A DNA stretch of 64,000 nt from Balneola sp. Lineage in GTDB: Bacteria > Bacteroidota > Rhodothermia > Balneolales > Balneolaceae. A model generated the notes under the pieces. The model saw nothing but the letters and a program-made list of their open reading frames with translations. It did not search any database and was not told the DNA's origin. Each line of letters begins with the position of its first letter. The first letter of the stretch is position 1. Positions 43,963-53,308 of this stretch are shown piece by piece. A program made the translations under genes and the position numbers. The DNA lies in the NCBI GenBank assembly GCA_003712055.1, contig RHLJ01000001.1, positions 62,001 through 126,000 of the forward strand, written 5' to 3'.

Positions 43963-45495
43963 TTGACGATTAGCACCATCGCGGAGGCCAGAGCTAAAGT
44001 TCTGGCTGGAGAGATCACATTAAAGGAACTGGTTTCAGAATATAAATCTCAAATAGAAGCGAATAATGATGACATTAACGCTTTTGTTTATCTGGACTTT
44101 GATCAAGCATTTGAGCAAGCAGAATCTATCCAAAAAAGGGTAGAGTCAGGAGATGCAGGATCTCTAATTGGAGCGGTAATGGGAATTAAGGATGTAATTT
44201 GTGAGCGCGGAAAGCCCACAACTTGTGCGTCAAAAATACTCTCAAATTTTGAAAGTGTATATGACGCTACTGTGATTGAGCGCCTTAAGAAGGAAGATGC
44301 TATCCTTGTTGGCAGATTGAATATGGATGAATTTGCGATGGGATCAACCAACGAATACAGCCATTTTGGATCAGCTAAAAACCCTCACGATCTTACAAAA
44401 GTAACGGGTGGTTCTTCAGGTGGTAGTGCTGCTGCTGTTGCAGCTGGTATGGTAAATTCGACTCTTGGATCTGATACAGGAGGCTCTATTAGACAACCTG
44501 CATCTTATTGTGGAGTGATTGGTCTAAAGCCTACGTATGGAAGAGTTTCCAGATATGGATTAGTAGCTTTCGCATCTTCTTTTGATTCAATAGGTCCATT
44601 TGGAAACAGTGTAGAAGATGTTGCTACTGTATTTAATGTAATTGCAGGATTTGATGAAAAGGACAATACATCTTCTCGAAATGAAAAGGATGATTACATA
44701 GCTTCTGTTAACAATCCTGAAAAGAAGATTAGAATTGGAGTTCCGGAAGCTTTATTCGTTGAAGGCCTAGACCCTGAGATTTCTCAAGGGGTAAAAGACA
44801 TTCTTGCTCAGTTGGAGAAAAATGGAGCTGAATTAGTCCCAGTTGACCTACCTCATTCCAAATATGGTATCGCTACTTATTATATACTTGCTACTGCAGA
44901 AGCATCTAGCAACCTAGCCAGATATGATGGCATTCGATATGGTCATAGAGCAGATAAGGATGAAATGCTCGATGAGCTGAAGGTTGAAGAAGAAGCGTTA
45001 AAGCAGGCTATCAAATTAGCAGAAGGTGATGAATTAGGTGCTTTACAGAGCCAATTGGATAAATTAGATGCTCCGTTAACAAGGTTATACAAAAAATCCA
45101 GAACAGAAGGATTTGGAGTTGAGGTAAAGCGTAGAATTATGCTAGGTACCTACGTATTGAGCGCTGGTTATTATGATGCCTATTATGGAAAGGCTCAACG
45201 AGTGAGAAGATTAATCAAAGACGATTTTACCAAAGCTTTTAAAGATGTAGATGTAATTGTTACTCCTACAGCACCAAGCACAGCATTCGATATTGGTTCG
45301 GAGTTAAATGATCCAATCCAGATGTATTTAAACGATGTATATACTATATCGGCAAATCTTGCTGGAATTTGTGGGATAAGCGTTCCAGCTGGTACCCATT
45401 CTAATGGCTTACCTTATGGTATTCAATTTATGGCTGATGCTTTCCAGGAATCGAAGCTTTTAAATGCTGCACGTTTAGTTGAACTTCTTGATTAA
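43963..45495 (+). CDS. gatA: Asp-tRNA(Asn)/Glu-tRNA(Gln) amidotransferase subunit A
   Basis: Glutaminase/amidase-signature subunit of GatCAB, 510 aa, which amidates mischarged Glu-tRNA(Gln) and Asp-tRNA(Asn). Catalytic Ser-cisSer-Lys triad: Lys76 (MGIKDVI), Ser151 (GGSSGGSAAAV) and Ser175 (SDTGGSIRQP). The start is TTG at 43963 with a good SD (AGAGG, 5 nt spacing). gatB and gatC are not in this window. It follows tatA and precedes an SDR gene. Confidence 0.96.
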   Translation: MTISTIAEARAKVLAGEITLKELVSEYKSQIEANNDDINAFVYLDFDQAFEQAESIQKRVESGDAGSLIGAVMGIKDVICERGKPTTCASKILSNFESVYDATVIERLKKEDAILVGRLNMDEFAMGSTNEYSHFGSAKNPHDLTKVTGGSSGGSAAAVAAGMVNSTLGSDTGGSIRQPASYCGVIGLKPTYGRVSRYGLVAFASSFDSIGPFGNSVEDVATVFNVIAGFDEKDNTSSRNEKDDYIASVNNPEKKIRIGVPEALFVEGLDPEISQGVKDILAQLEKNGAELVPVDLPHSKYGIATYYILATAEASSNLARYDGIRYGHRADKDEMLDELKVEEEALKQAIKLAEGDELGALQSQLDKLDAPLTRLYKKSRTEGFGVEVKRRIMLGTYVLSAGYYDAYYGKAQRVRRLIKDDFTKAFKDVDVIVTPTAPSTAFDIGSELNDPIQMYLNDVYTISANLAGICGISVPAGTHSNGLPYGIQFMADAFQESKLLNAARLVELLD

Positions 45496-45521
45496 TTATT
45501 TATAGGTTCAGCAAAAAGATT

Positions 45522-46286
45522 ATGAACCGACTAGAAGGCAAAACAGTACTTATAACAGGAGCAACAGCGGGAATTGGAGAAGCATGTGCTCTTGAATTTG
45601 CCGCTCATGGTTGTAATCTGATACTTACCGGGCGACGAAGAGAACGACTTGAAGATTTAGCCAGAACCATACTGGACAAGTATAAAGTAATCGTAGCCTA
45701 TGAAGTTTTTGACATTCGTGAGGTGGAAGAATGCAGGGAATTTGTACAGAATCTGGCTCTTGATGTAGATGTCCTTATCAATAATGCTGGTCTGGCAAAA
45801 GGTGTAGATCCGATTCAGACCGGAGATTTTGAAGATTGGAATACGATGATAGATACCAATGTAAAAGGCTTGCTTTCCATGTCCAGATTTATAGCCCCAA
45901 AGATGCTTGAACGGAATTCTGGTCATATTATCAATTTAGGATCTACTGCCGGGCACGAGTCTTATCCTGGAGGGTCTGTGTATTGTGCAACAAAGCATGC
46001 GGTAAAAGCAATTACCGAGGCCACTAAGAAGGATCTTCACGGTACTAAAATTCGAGTAAGTATGGTTTCTCCAGGCCTGGTTGAAACTGAGTTTAGTAAT
46101 GTTCGATTTAAAGGGGATACAGAAAAAGCTAAGTCAGTATATCGGGGAATGCAGCCACTAACAGCTGAAGACATTGCAGAAATAGTAGTGTTTACTGCTA
46201 ATCGGCCTGAGCATGTTAACATCCTGGATTCTATCATTATGCCTGTTTATCAATCATCAGCTCAAATGGTTCATAGAGATGAATAA
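45522..46286 (+). CDS. SDR-family NAD(P)-dependent oxidoreductase
   Basis: Classical short-chain dehydrogenase, 254 aa. Cofactor motif TGATAGIGEACALEF, an Arg-rich stretch after strand 2 (LTGRRRERLEDL) that favours NADP, NNAGLAKG, the catalytic Ser (LGSTAGHESYPGG), and the YxxxK pair in YCATKHAVKA. It most resembles YdfG-like serine/3-hydroxy-acid dehydrogenases. The next gene overlaps its end by 8 bp. Start ATG at 45522. Confidence 0.9.
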   Translation: MNRLEGKTVLITGATAGIGEACALEFAAHGCNLILTGRRRERLEDLARTILDKYKVIVAYEVFDIREVEECREFVQNLALDVDVLINNAGLAKGVDPIQTGDFEDWNTMIDTNVKGLLSMSRFIAPKMLERNSGHIINLGSTAGHESYPGGSVYCATKHAVKAITEATKKDLHGTKIRVSMVSPGLVETEFSNVRFKGDTEKAKSVYRGMQPLTAEDIAEIVVFTANRPEHVNILDSIIMPVYQSSAQMVHRDE

Positions 46287-47250
46287 ATATCTTCTAGTAA
46301 GTCTGATCATTATTGGAATTGGGTGTTCTGAAAAAGAACAAACGAAGCCCGTACTTCAGTTTTCCCAAAAGGGAAGAGAAGTACCCGCGTTTAATGCTGA
46401 TTCAGCCTATCAATTTATCCAGGCGCAGGTAGATTTTGGGCCAAGAGTTCCAAATACTTTTGGACATGTTGAGACACGTAAATACCTCGAACAGAAGTTT
46501 CGCGGTTATGCAGGTTTTGGAAGTGTTTTTACCCAGTCATTTGAAACCCCTGGTTATACAGATACTCTTCAGCTTTCAAATATAATTGCAGCTTTTAACC
46601 CTACAGCACAAGATCGGATAATGCTTAGTGCTCATTGGGATACTCGTCCACGAGCTGATGAAGACACAATTAGAGTAGCAGATTATATTCCTGGTGCTGA
46701 TGATGGAGGAAGTGGAGTAGGAGTTCTTGTAGAATTAGCGCGCATTTTTTCTGAGAATCCTCCGCCTATAGGTGTAGATATTGTATTATTTGATGGCGAG
46801 GATTATGGAGTATCAGGTGATCTTAACTATTATTTCCTTGGCTCGAGATATTGGTCTCAAAACCCTCCGGTTCCAGGGTATTCTCCAAGGTTTGCGATCC
46901 TTCTTGATATGGTAGGCGCTGAGGGCGCAAAATTTCCTAAAGAAGAATATTCAATGATGTATGGCCCGAACATAGTAAACGGGGTATGGGATATTGCTGT
47001 TGAAATGGGACATGAAAACTTATTTCTCGATCAAAGAGGAGCAGCAATCCAGGACGATCACTACATCGTTAATCAATACACAGATATTCCGATGATCAAT
47101 ATCATTAATCACAAATTTAGTGCTGAAGGGGGTAGTTCTGTATTTGGAGATCATTGGCATACTCACCAGGACAATATGGATATCATAAGCAAGGAAACTC
47201 TTCAAGTTGTAGGAGATGTACTCTTAGAGCTTATTTATAACCGCATGTGA
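46279..47250 (+). CDS. M28/glutaminyl-peptide cyclotransferase-like lipoprotein
   Basis: Lipobox IIIGIGCSE puts acylated Cys at residue 16 of a 323-aa protein starting at the ATG at 46279 (the frame begins at 46213 inside the SDR gene, which is not used). The M28-like alpha/beta domain shows MLSAHWDTRPRAD, IPGADDGGSGVGVLVE, VLFDGEDYG and FGDHWHTHQDNMD. The spacing and the single-zinc look fit glutaminyl cyclase, which makes pyroglutamate at N-termini, rather than a dizinc aminopeptidase; this cannot be settled by sight. Confidence 0.85.
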   Translation: MNKYLLVSLIIIGIGCSEKEQTKPVLQFSQKGREVPAFNADSAYQFIQAQVDFGPRVPNTFGHVETRKYLEQKFRGYAGFGSVFTQSFETPGYTDTLQLSNIIAAFNPTAQDRIMLSAHWDTRPRADEDTIRVADYIPGADDGGSGVGVLVELARIFSENPPPIGVDIVLFDGEDYGVSGDLNYYFLGSRYWSQNPPVPGYSPRFAILLDMVGAEGAKFPKEEYSMMYGPNIVNGVWDIAVEMGHENLFLDQRGAAIQDDHYIVNQYTDIPMINIINHKFSAEGGSSVFGDHWHTHQDNMDIISKETLQVVGDVLLELIYNRM

Positions 47251-48080
47251 TGGAATATATTCGAATAAGTATATCCTTGAATGATGACTACCATGAGTTG
47301 TTGATCGCAGAATTGTTCGAACTGGATTTTGAAGGTTTTGAAGAGGAAGCTCATAAGCTGATAGCATCAATTCCTGCGAATCGTTTTGATGATGTTAAGA
47401 GAGAGGAGATAGAACGATTATTGCTCGGATATGGAGATAATGCATTCATTGAGGATGAGCAACTTATACCTCCTCAAAACTGGAATACGACCTGGGAACA
47501 ATCTATAAAACCACTTCAAATCGGTTTGTTTTATGTTAGACCTACCTGGGAAGTGTCAAATCATGATCCTTCTCTTACTGAGCTTCTGATTGATCCGAAA
47601 ATGGCCTTTGGGACAGGCTACCATGCTACAACCAAATTAATTCTGGAATGGGTGCCAGAAGTTATTTCTAGGGAAGACGAAGTGTTAGATGCTGGAACCG
47701 GAACAGGAATTTTAGGTATCGCTGCATTGAAGATGGGAGCATCATCAGTATTTGGTTTTGATATAGATGAGTGGAGTAAGGAAAACGCAGAAGAGAATAT
47801 TGTACTTAACCAGGTTTCAAATTTTGAAGTGAAACTCGGTTCATTAGAGGTAATCCCTGGAGGATCGACTTATGATGTTATTCTGGCCAACATAAATCGT
47901 AATGCGCTAATAGAGCTTATTCCTCAATTAATAACTCACCTTCCTAAAGGAAAACTTCTGTTATCTGGATTATTGCAAGAAGATGAACCGACCATTCTTA
48001 ATCTCGAAAGCCTAAAAGGATTCACGCATCTGGAAACAAGGCAGCATATGGAATGGATTGCAATGTTATTTGAGCGATGA
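47250..48080 (+). CDS. prmA: Ribosomal protein L11 methyltransferase
   Basis: Trimethylates lysines and the N-terminus of L11. AdoMet motif VLDAGTGTGILGIAALKMG, the Asp-Ile-Asp FGFDIDEW, and the catalytic-site motif VILANINRNALIELI. The start is the ATG at 47250 overlapping the TGA of the lipoprotein gene by 1 nt (a GTG at 47247 is also open). About 276 aa, normal. Its TGA overlaps the ATG of the next gene. Confidence 0.93.
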   Translation: MEYIRISISLNDDYHELLIAELFELDFEGFEEEAHKLIASIPANRFDDVKREEIERLLLGYGDNAFIEDEQLIPPQNWNTTWEQSIKPLQIGLFYVRPTWEVSNHDPSLTELLIDPKMAFGTGYHATTKLILEWVPEVISREDEVLDAGTGTGILGIAALKMGASSVFGFDIDEWSKENAEENIVLNQVSNFEVKLGSLEVIPGGSTYDVILANINRNALIELIPQLITHLPKGKLLLSGLLQEDEPTILNLESLKGFTHLETRQHMEWIAMLFER

Positions 48081-49003
48081 AAGCAGCCATCGATATTGGA
48101 ACTAACACGGTGTTGCTTCTGGTAGCCATATTAGATGGAAACAGAATTAAGGTTATTCGAGAAGAGCAAAGAATCCCAAGACTTGGGAAAGGCGTGGATG
48201 AATCTGGGGTGTTACATCAGGATAGTATAAACAGGGTACTCAAGGTATTGAGGGAATACAAGAAGATTATATCCGAAGAATATCCTGAAACAGATAAAGT
48301 ATTTGTAACAGCAACTAGTGCTGTACGAGACGCTAAAAACCGAGAGCCGTTCATTCATTTAATTAAAGATGAATTAGGCTTTGAAGTGATTTTACTTAGC
48401 GGAGATGAAGAAGCCAGGAGTACTTTCCTGGGGGCACTTTCGGTGCTGGATTTAGAGGATTCGGATTCTGCATTTGTTCTGGATATAGGAGGTGGTAGTA
48501 CTGAGATAGCCCTGGGTTCGAAAAAGGGTATCCAGCAATTTCATTCTTTTGATATGGGAAGTGTTCGTTTTAAAGAACGTTTTCTAAAACATGATCCTCC
48601 TTTAAAAGAAGAAATTGATGAGTGCAGAACAGAGATTCAGCGACTTTATACTTCTGTTCCATTTTCTATCCCAGATTCTGTTACAGCGTTGGCTGTTGCA
48701 GGTACAGCTACAACCCTTGCTGCTATTGAAGCAAATAGGGATGAGTATGTGGCGACAGAGTTAAATGGTTTTGTTATAAAAAAAGAGAGCCTTTTGAAGC
48801 AGATCCAATATTTTAGTTCTGATAAAAGCTCCGAATTACTAAAAAAGAATCCAGTGTTTTTGAAAGGCAGGGAGGACATCTTTTTATCAGGATTACTTAT
48901 TTTAGAAGGGTTTCTCAGTTTTTATAAACTAGAGCAGATTATCGTATCAACAGGTGGAATTCGCCACGGTATAGTGTTGGGTAGAAATCATATTAAAAAT
49001 TAG
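48077..49003 (+). CDS. Ppx/GppA exopolyphosphatase-family protein
   Basis: 308-residue member of the actin-like ASKHA fold that hydrolyses polyphosphate or pppGpp. Phosphate 1 motif AIDIGTNTVLLLVA, phosphate 2 motif FVLDIGGGSTEIALG, and the Glu-bearing ATSAVRDAKNRE. It has only the catalytic domains, without the HD-like C-terminal part of E. coli Ppx/GppA, so it is the short form. Coupled to prmA by ATGA. Confidence 0.92.
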   Translation: MKAAIDIGTNTVLLLVAILDGNRIKVIREEQRIPRLGKGVDESGVLHQDSINRVLKVLREYKKIISEEYPETDKVFVTATSAVRDAKNREPFIHLIKDELGFEVILLSGDEEARSTFLGALSVLDLEDSDSAFVLDIGGGSTEIALGSKKGIQQFHSFDMGSVRFKERFLKHDPPLKEEIDECRTEIQRLYTSVPFSIPDSVTALAVAGTATTLAAIEANRDEYVATELNGFVIKKESLLKQIQYFSSDKSSELLKKNPVFLKGREDIFLSGLLILEGFLSFYKLEQIIVSTGGIRHGIVLGRNHIKN

Positions 49004-49056
49004 AATTTTCATTTCCGCGAAGGTTTGTATTTTAAGCCTCAAATTTTATCCAGTTA

Positions 49057-49686
49057 ATGTCGGAAAACAGTAACATTTCAAATAGTTCACCACGAGAAAA
49101 CGCATCTGCCAGTAGTATTGAAGATGACAAGTTTGTAGCAGACGCTTTAGCTGGTAATGAGGATTCGTACAAAAAATTGGTGGACAAATATGACAGGCCC
49201 ATCTTTTTCCATATCCGCAAAATGATAAGGGAACAAGAAATGGTTGAAGACCTTGTACAAGAGGTCTTTATAAAGGCGTTCAAAAACTTGCAGACCTATA
49301 GCAACGAGTACGCGTTTTCTACCTGGTTATATCGTATTGCTACTAATCATACTATAGATTATCTACGGAAGAAGAAGCTTCAAACGTTCTCCATCAATGA
49401 TCCCATCAAAACAAAAGATGGAGAAATGGAAGTCCAGTTACCTGATATGAGCTTTTCTACTGACGCTCCGGTAATGAAAAAAGAAAGGAAAGCTATCGTT
49501 CAGGATGCTATTCATAACCTTCCGGAGAAGTATCGAAAAGTAATACAGCTTCGTCATATGGAAGAATTAAGCTACGATGAAATTGCAGATGAACTGGATT
49601 TACCTCTTGGGACAGTTAAAGCGCATATTTTCCGTGCAAGAGAGCTTCTGTATAAGGCGCTAGTAGATAAACGAGATAAGTTTTAA
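49057..49686 (+). CDS. ECF-type RNA polymerase sigma factor
   Basis: 209-residue group 4 sigma factor. Region 2 is FIKAFKNLQTYSNEYAFSTW with WLYRIATNHTIDYLRKKK (regions 2.3-2.4), region 4 is NLPEKYRKVIQLRHMEELSYDEIADEL and LPLGTVKAHIFRARELL. A non-conserved Ser/Asn-rich N-terminus precedes region 2. No anti-sigma gene is adjacent; the downstream side carries the repeat element. Start ATG at 49057. Confidence 0.93.
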   Translation: MSENSNISNSSPRENASASSIEDDKFVADALAGNEDSYKKLVDKYDRPIFFHIRKMIREQEMVEDLVQEVFIKAFKNLQTYSNEYAFSTWLYRIATNHTIDYLRKKKLQTFSINDPIKTKDGEMEVQLPDMSFSTDAPVMKKERKAIVQDAIHNLPEKYRKVIQLRHMEELSYDEIADELDLPLGTVKAHIFRARELLYKALVDKRDKF

Positions 49687-49696
49687 TCTCCTTTAA

Positions 49697-49849
49697 GTCA
49701 TCCTGATCTCGAACGCATTCAGGAGAGGATCTTATAGAATGAAGGTCTTTTTTTTAGAGCTAGGTAGTGACTCTGCTCTAGAACATTGTACATAAGGAAC
49801 TACTGGTTTTCTATCAGCTTAGATTCTTCGGCAGTAGCCTCAGAATGAC
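49697..49849. repeat. REP-like repeat, copy 2, extending into queG
   Basis: Left arm 49697-49732 begins GTCATCCTGA and ends GGATCT, with an altered middle; right arm 49821-49849 equals 25375-25403 at all 29 positions. Between them are about 88 bp of different sequence holding the queG stop (49800). The right arm lies inside the queG coding region and encodes the tail SHSEATAEES. See findings. Confidence 0.8.
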
Positions 49850-50792
49850 TTTCAATTAAATTAGCTTTAACAATATCCAGATTCCTTTTGAAACCAGAGT
49901 ATTTGGTTCTTTTAACCGCGCTTCCAAGGAATACTTCATCAAAGTCAGATTCAGAGGTTAGTAACCACTCTTTAAGATTCTTATTGATTACCTTTTCTCT
50001 TGGATAAAAATCCAGAAGCTGTGTCAACCTTGCTTTGCTATTCCATGGACACACATCCTGGCATATATCACAGCCAAATATCCAGTTTTCAATATCTGAA
50101 TGATATTCCTCGTCAATGTCTCCCTTATGCTCAATGGTTAAGTAAGAGATACATTTGGTACCATCCACCTTATAAGGCTCATAAATTGCGTCTGTTGGAC
50201 AAGCTTCAATACAGGCCGTGCAAGTACCACAGTGATCAGTAGTAGGGGAATCATAAACTAGTTCCTGATCGATAATTAATTCCGCAATAAAGAAATAGGA
50301 GCCTAATTTTTTGTTAAGCACATTGGAGTTTTTTCCAACCCAACCAAGTCCTGCTTTTACTGCCCATGCTTTATCCAGGATTGGAGCAGAATCAACGAAG
50401 AACCGACCTTGAATTCCACTGCATAATTCATTGGTGAATACAAACAGCTCCTTCAGTTTCTTTTTTAAAACCTTATGGTAATCTCGACCCTGGGCATATT
50501 TAGCAATGAGCGGTTTTGAAGTAATACCAATTTGCTCTTGGTGAGATGGATGATAATAGCTGGCTAATAGAGAAATTACTGTTTTTGATCCTGGAACCAG
50601 AAGGGTAGGGTCTACTCTTTTTTCAAAGTTGTTTGCCATCCAGTCCATTGTTGCATGTCGATCTTCGTTAAGCCACTGTTCAAGCCTTTCAGCTTCTTCG
50701 TCTAATCGCTCTGCTTTTGCAAAACCACAGGCATCAAATCCTAATTGAAGGGCGAAATTCCTGATCTGATGTGTTTTTTGCAGGATGTTCAT
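49800..50792 (-). CDS. queG: Epoxyqueuosine reductase
   Basis: B12- and [4Fe-4S]-dependent enzyme for the last step of queuosine synthesis in tRNA. N-terminal domain with the LGFDACGFAKAERLDEEAE start and the AKYAQGRDYHKVL motif; then two ferredoxin-like clusters, CGTCTACIEACPTDAI and CDICQDVCPWNSKA. The C-terminal tail from about residue 313 (SHSEATAEESKLIENQ) is encoded by a repeat arm and is not family sequence. Start ATG at 50792. Confidence 0.93.
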   Translation of the reverse strand: MNILQKTHQIRNFALQLGFDACGFAKAERLDEEAERLEQWLNEDRHATMDWMANNFEKRVDPTLLVPGSKTVISLLASYYHPSHQEQIGITSKPLIAKYAQGRDYHKVLKKKLKELFVFTNELCSGIQGRFFVDSAPILDKAWAVKAGLGWVGKNSNVLNKKLGSYFFIAELIIDQELVYDSPTTDHCGTCTACIEACPTDAIYEPYKVDGTKCISYLTIEHKGDIDEEYHSDIENWIFGCDICQDVCPWNSKARLTQLLDFYPREKVINKNLKEWLLTSESDFDEVFLGSAVKRTKYSGFKRNLDIVKANLIESHSEATAEESKLIENQ

Positions 50793-50808
50793 CTAACTAA
50801 GATGAAAG

Positions 50809-51516
50809 TTATCCGGTTTTAAGAGGGATGAGCTTGTCTCCCTTCCAGGTTAAATCCTGAACTTTACCCTCAATGAGCCGAACTGTTCGGAATGGATATT
50901 TTTTAACTACCGCATAGTCGTGGGTTACCAGCAATATGGCAGTTCCACGATTATTGATCGTTTTCAAGATATCCATTATACCTTGAGTTGCCTTAGGATC
51001 TAGATTTCCGGTAGGCTCATCTGCAAGAAGAATGCGGGGTTCATTAGCAAGTGCCCTGGCAATAACTACTCGTTGCTGTTCTCCACCTGATAAATCGGAG
51101 GGCATATTTTTTCTACGATGACTTAATCCTACCAATCCAAGCACTTCAAGTACCCTTTGCTTAATGAACTTTGGTTTTTCTCCAGTCACCTGTAGAGCAA
51201 AAGCTACGTTTTCAAATACATCGCGATCGGGAAGCAGTTGGAAATCCTGAAAAACAATACCCATACGTCTTCTTAACATAGGAACTTGTTTCATGCTGAT
51301 TTTATTAACCGGGAAGTCAGTTACACGGATGGTTCCTTCATCAGGTACAATATCACGATATAAGAGCTTTAAAAAGGAGCTTTTTCCTATTCCCGTTGGG
51401 CCTATCAGATAACAAAATTCTCCGTTATTGAGCTTAAAATTTATGTTTCTCAGAATCTGACGATTCTCATAACTGAGAGACACATTGCGTAATTCTATTA
51501 CTGCATTATCTAACAT
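50809..51516 (-). CDS. ftsE: FtsE-like cell-division ABC ATPase
   Basis: ATPase that with FtsX activates peptidoglycan hydrolases at the septum. Walker A is [17 protein letters not shown] (usual Ser replaced by Ile at GPTGSGKS), signature [15 protein letters not shown], Walker [13 protein letters not shown], switch VTHDYAVV. Sequence such as [23 protein letters not shown] is typical of FtsE. No ftsX is adjacent. Overlaps the methyltransferase gene by 7 bp. Start ATG at 51516. Confidence 0.88.
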   Translation of the reverse strand: MLDNAVIELRNVSLSYENRQILRNINFKLNNGEFCYLIGPTGIGKSSFLKLLYRDIVPDEGTIRVTDFPVNKISMKQVPMLRRRMGIVFQDFQLLPDRDVFENVAFALQVTGEKPKFIKQRVLEVLGLVGLSHRRKNMPSDLSGGEQQRVVIARALANEPRILLADEPTGNLDPKATQGIMDILKTINNRGTAILLVTHDYAVVKKYPFRTVRLIEGKVQDLTWKGDKLIPLKTG

Positions 51517-52277
51517 TGAAGTACCATCGTTACTCGTGCACTGTTTTCATTGGCGTCAATCAAATCAAAGCCATCGTATTTTGCTACAAGATGATAGGGT
51601 GTTTGTTCCACAATTGACAGCATTTGATCTAATGAATATGCCCTTTGCTCATGAATTTCCTGAACCGTTTGAAGTATGTTTCCTGTTTTAATATCTATTT
51701 CTTCAATTTCAAATTCATTTCGATGGATTTTCTGTTTAGGATCATAGGCACTTTTCCTGAAGAATCTAAACCTACCATTATCACCTTCATTTTCATTTAA
51801 GTAATCAACCGATTCCAGTGAATTTTTTGGAGTTGAAAAGTCAAAGATTAACAGTCCGTTTCCATTAAGCTTTTTACTTGCTCCAATAAGAAATTTCTTT
51901 ATTTGCTCAGCATTCATGAGATAATTCACACTATCAAAAACGGTGAAAATACAATCAAAAGATTGATCAACATCGATATCAAGAAAGTCCAGGGTTATAA
52001 AATCAACGGTGCTATTAAAGTCTTTTGGTTTCTTCCTGGCAATCTCAATCATCTTTACTGATTTGTCGCTAGCAAGGATGTTGTAGCATTCCAGTTCACC
52101 TAATGAAAGAGAGAGGGAACCCGTACCGCAAGCCATTTCCAAAAGATCTACAGCTTCGGGATGATGCGTTTGAATAATTTCGTCGATAAAATCAGCCCAG
52201 GATTCATAATCTACATCCTCCATCAGTACATCATACAAAGCTGCCAGAAAGGTATAATTCTCTTTTAACTCAGACAT
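51510..52277 (-). CDS. Class I SAM-dependent methyltransferase
   Basis: 255-residue methyltransferase of the YjbJ/SAM-dependent general type. Motif I is VDLLEMACGTGSLSLSLGE, the next strand ends ILASDKSVKMI, and the motif IV-like CIFTVFDSVNYL follows. The substrate is unknown. Overlaps both neighbours (8 bp with pdxA, 7 bp with ftsE), so the three genes form a tight operon. Start ATG at 52277. Confidence 0.88.
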   Translation of the reverse strand: MSELKENYTFLAALYDVLMEDVDYESWADFIDEIIQTHHPEAVDLLEMACGTGSLSLSLGELECYNILASDKSVKMIEIARKKPKDFNSTVDFITLDFLDIDVDQSFDCIFTVFDSVNYLMNAEQIKKFLIGASKKLNGNGLLIFDFSTPKNSLESVDYLNENEGDNGRFRFFRKSAYDPKQKIHRNEFEIEEIDIKTGNILQTVQEIHEQRAYSLDQMLSIVEQTPYHLVAKYDGFDLIDANENSARVTMVLQC

Positions 52278-53268
52278 CGATCCTTTTTGTTGCCATGCTT
52301 ACGGCCAGATTATAGGCTTCAAGAAAAGAAGAAATAGTGGCCATTCCATGTCCGGCAATATCAAATGCTGTTCCATGATCCGGCGAAGTTCTGATAATTG
52401 GTAGGCCAGCAGTAAAGTTTACTCCTTTACCAAAGGAAAGTAGTTTAAAAGGAGTCAATCCCTGATCATGATACATCGCTAGTATTGCATCGAATTCGTT
52501 AAAAAGTTGCTGTCCAAAAAAACCGTCGGCAGGAAATGGTCCAGTTACTGTTATTCCTAACTCCTTTGCCTTTTTCAAAGTTGGTTCAATTACATTGATT
52601 TCTTCTTTTCCAATAACTCCACCATCTCCTGAATGAGGGTTTAAACCCAGAACTGCAATATTGGGTTGCTCAATTCCAAACTGATGGATAAGGGCTTCGT
52701 TTAGGATATGGAGCTTTCTGAGAATTAGTCCTTCATTTATTTCTGCAGATACCTTTTTAACTGGAATATGCCCTGTTACCAGCGCTACTCTAAGTGTATC
52801 AGTTAGAAGGATCATCAGAACTTCAGACGTATCTGTTTCTTCAGCCAAGAACTCGGTATGACCAGGGATTGAATAGCCAGCCAGATTGACCGCTTCTTTA
52901 GAAATAGGACAGGTTACCAGTGCTTGAGTTATTTCATTCATAGCGAGTTCAATACCAAGCTCAATGGATTGCATTGCGATAAGCCCACTCTTTTTATCCA
53001 GAACCCCCGGCTTTATTTCTATTCCATGATCCGGGAGACTTAACAGATTTATAGTATCTGGTTCAATCTGATCAATGTACTGGCAGGTGTTTACATGAAC
53101 TGCACGTTTAAGAAGGATAGCGTAATATTCCAGAACAGATTTAGGAGCAATAATAAGTGGAGATGATTTTTTTAAATCAATATGGTCCAATGCTTTAAGA
53201 ATTATCTCAGGACCAATTCCATTAACATCTCCGATACTTATTCCAATTATTGGCTTATTGCTTTCCAT
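52270..53268 (-). CDS. pdxA: 4-hydroxythreonine-4-phosphate dehydrogenase
   Basis: Pyridoxal phosphate pathway enzyme using NAD. 332 aa. GISIGDVNGIGPEIILKAL, VTCPISKEAVNLAG, the metal His in IPGHTEFLAEET, GLNPHSGDGG, and the second metal-site block AILAMYHDQGLTPFK are all standard; RTSPDHGTAFDIAGHG closes it. Upstream is a GWxTD protein; 40-bp gap. Start ATG at 53268. Confidence 0.95.
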   Translation of the reverse strand: MESNKPIIGISIGDVNGIGPEIILKALDHIDLKKSSPLIIAPKSVLEYYAILLKRAVHVNTCQYIDQIEPDTINLLSLPDHGIEIKPGVLDKKSGLIAMQSIELGIELAMNEITQALVTCPISKEAVNLAGYSIPGHTEFLAEETDTSEVLMILLTDTLRVALVTGHIPVKKVSAEINEGLILRKLHILNEALIHQFGIEQPNIAVLGLNPHSGDGGVIGKEEINVIEPTLKKAKELGITVTGPFPADGFFGQQLFNEFDAILAMYHDQGLTPFKLLSFGKGVNFTAGLPIIRTSPDHGTAFDIAGHGMATISSFLEAYNLAVSMATKRIDV

Positions 53269-53308
53269 ACATTAAGAAAAGTACGGTAAGGGAAATTAAA
53301 CTACACCT

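Noticed and set aside
46213-46278. Upstream extension of the M28-like lipoprotein
   Set aside because: It lies within the SDR gene; the ATG at 46279 starts a clean lipoprotein signal with Cys at 16.
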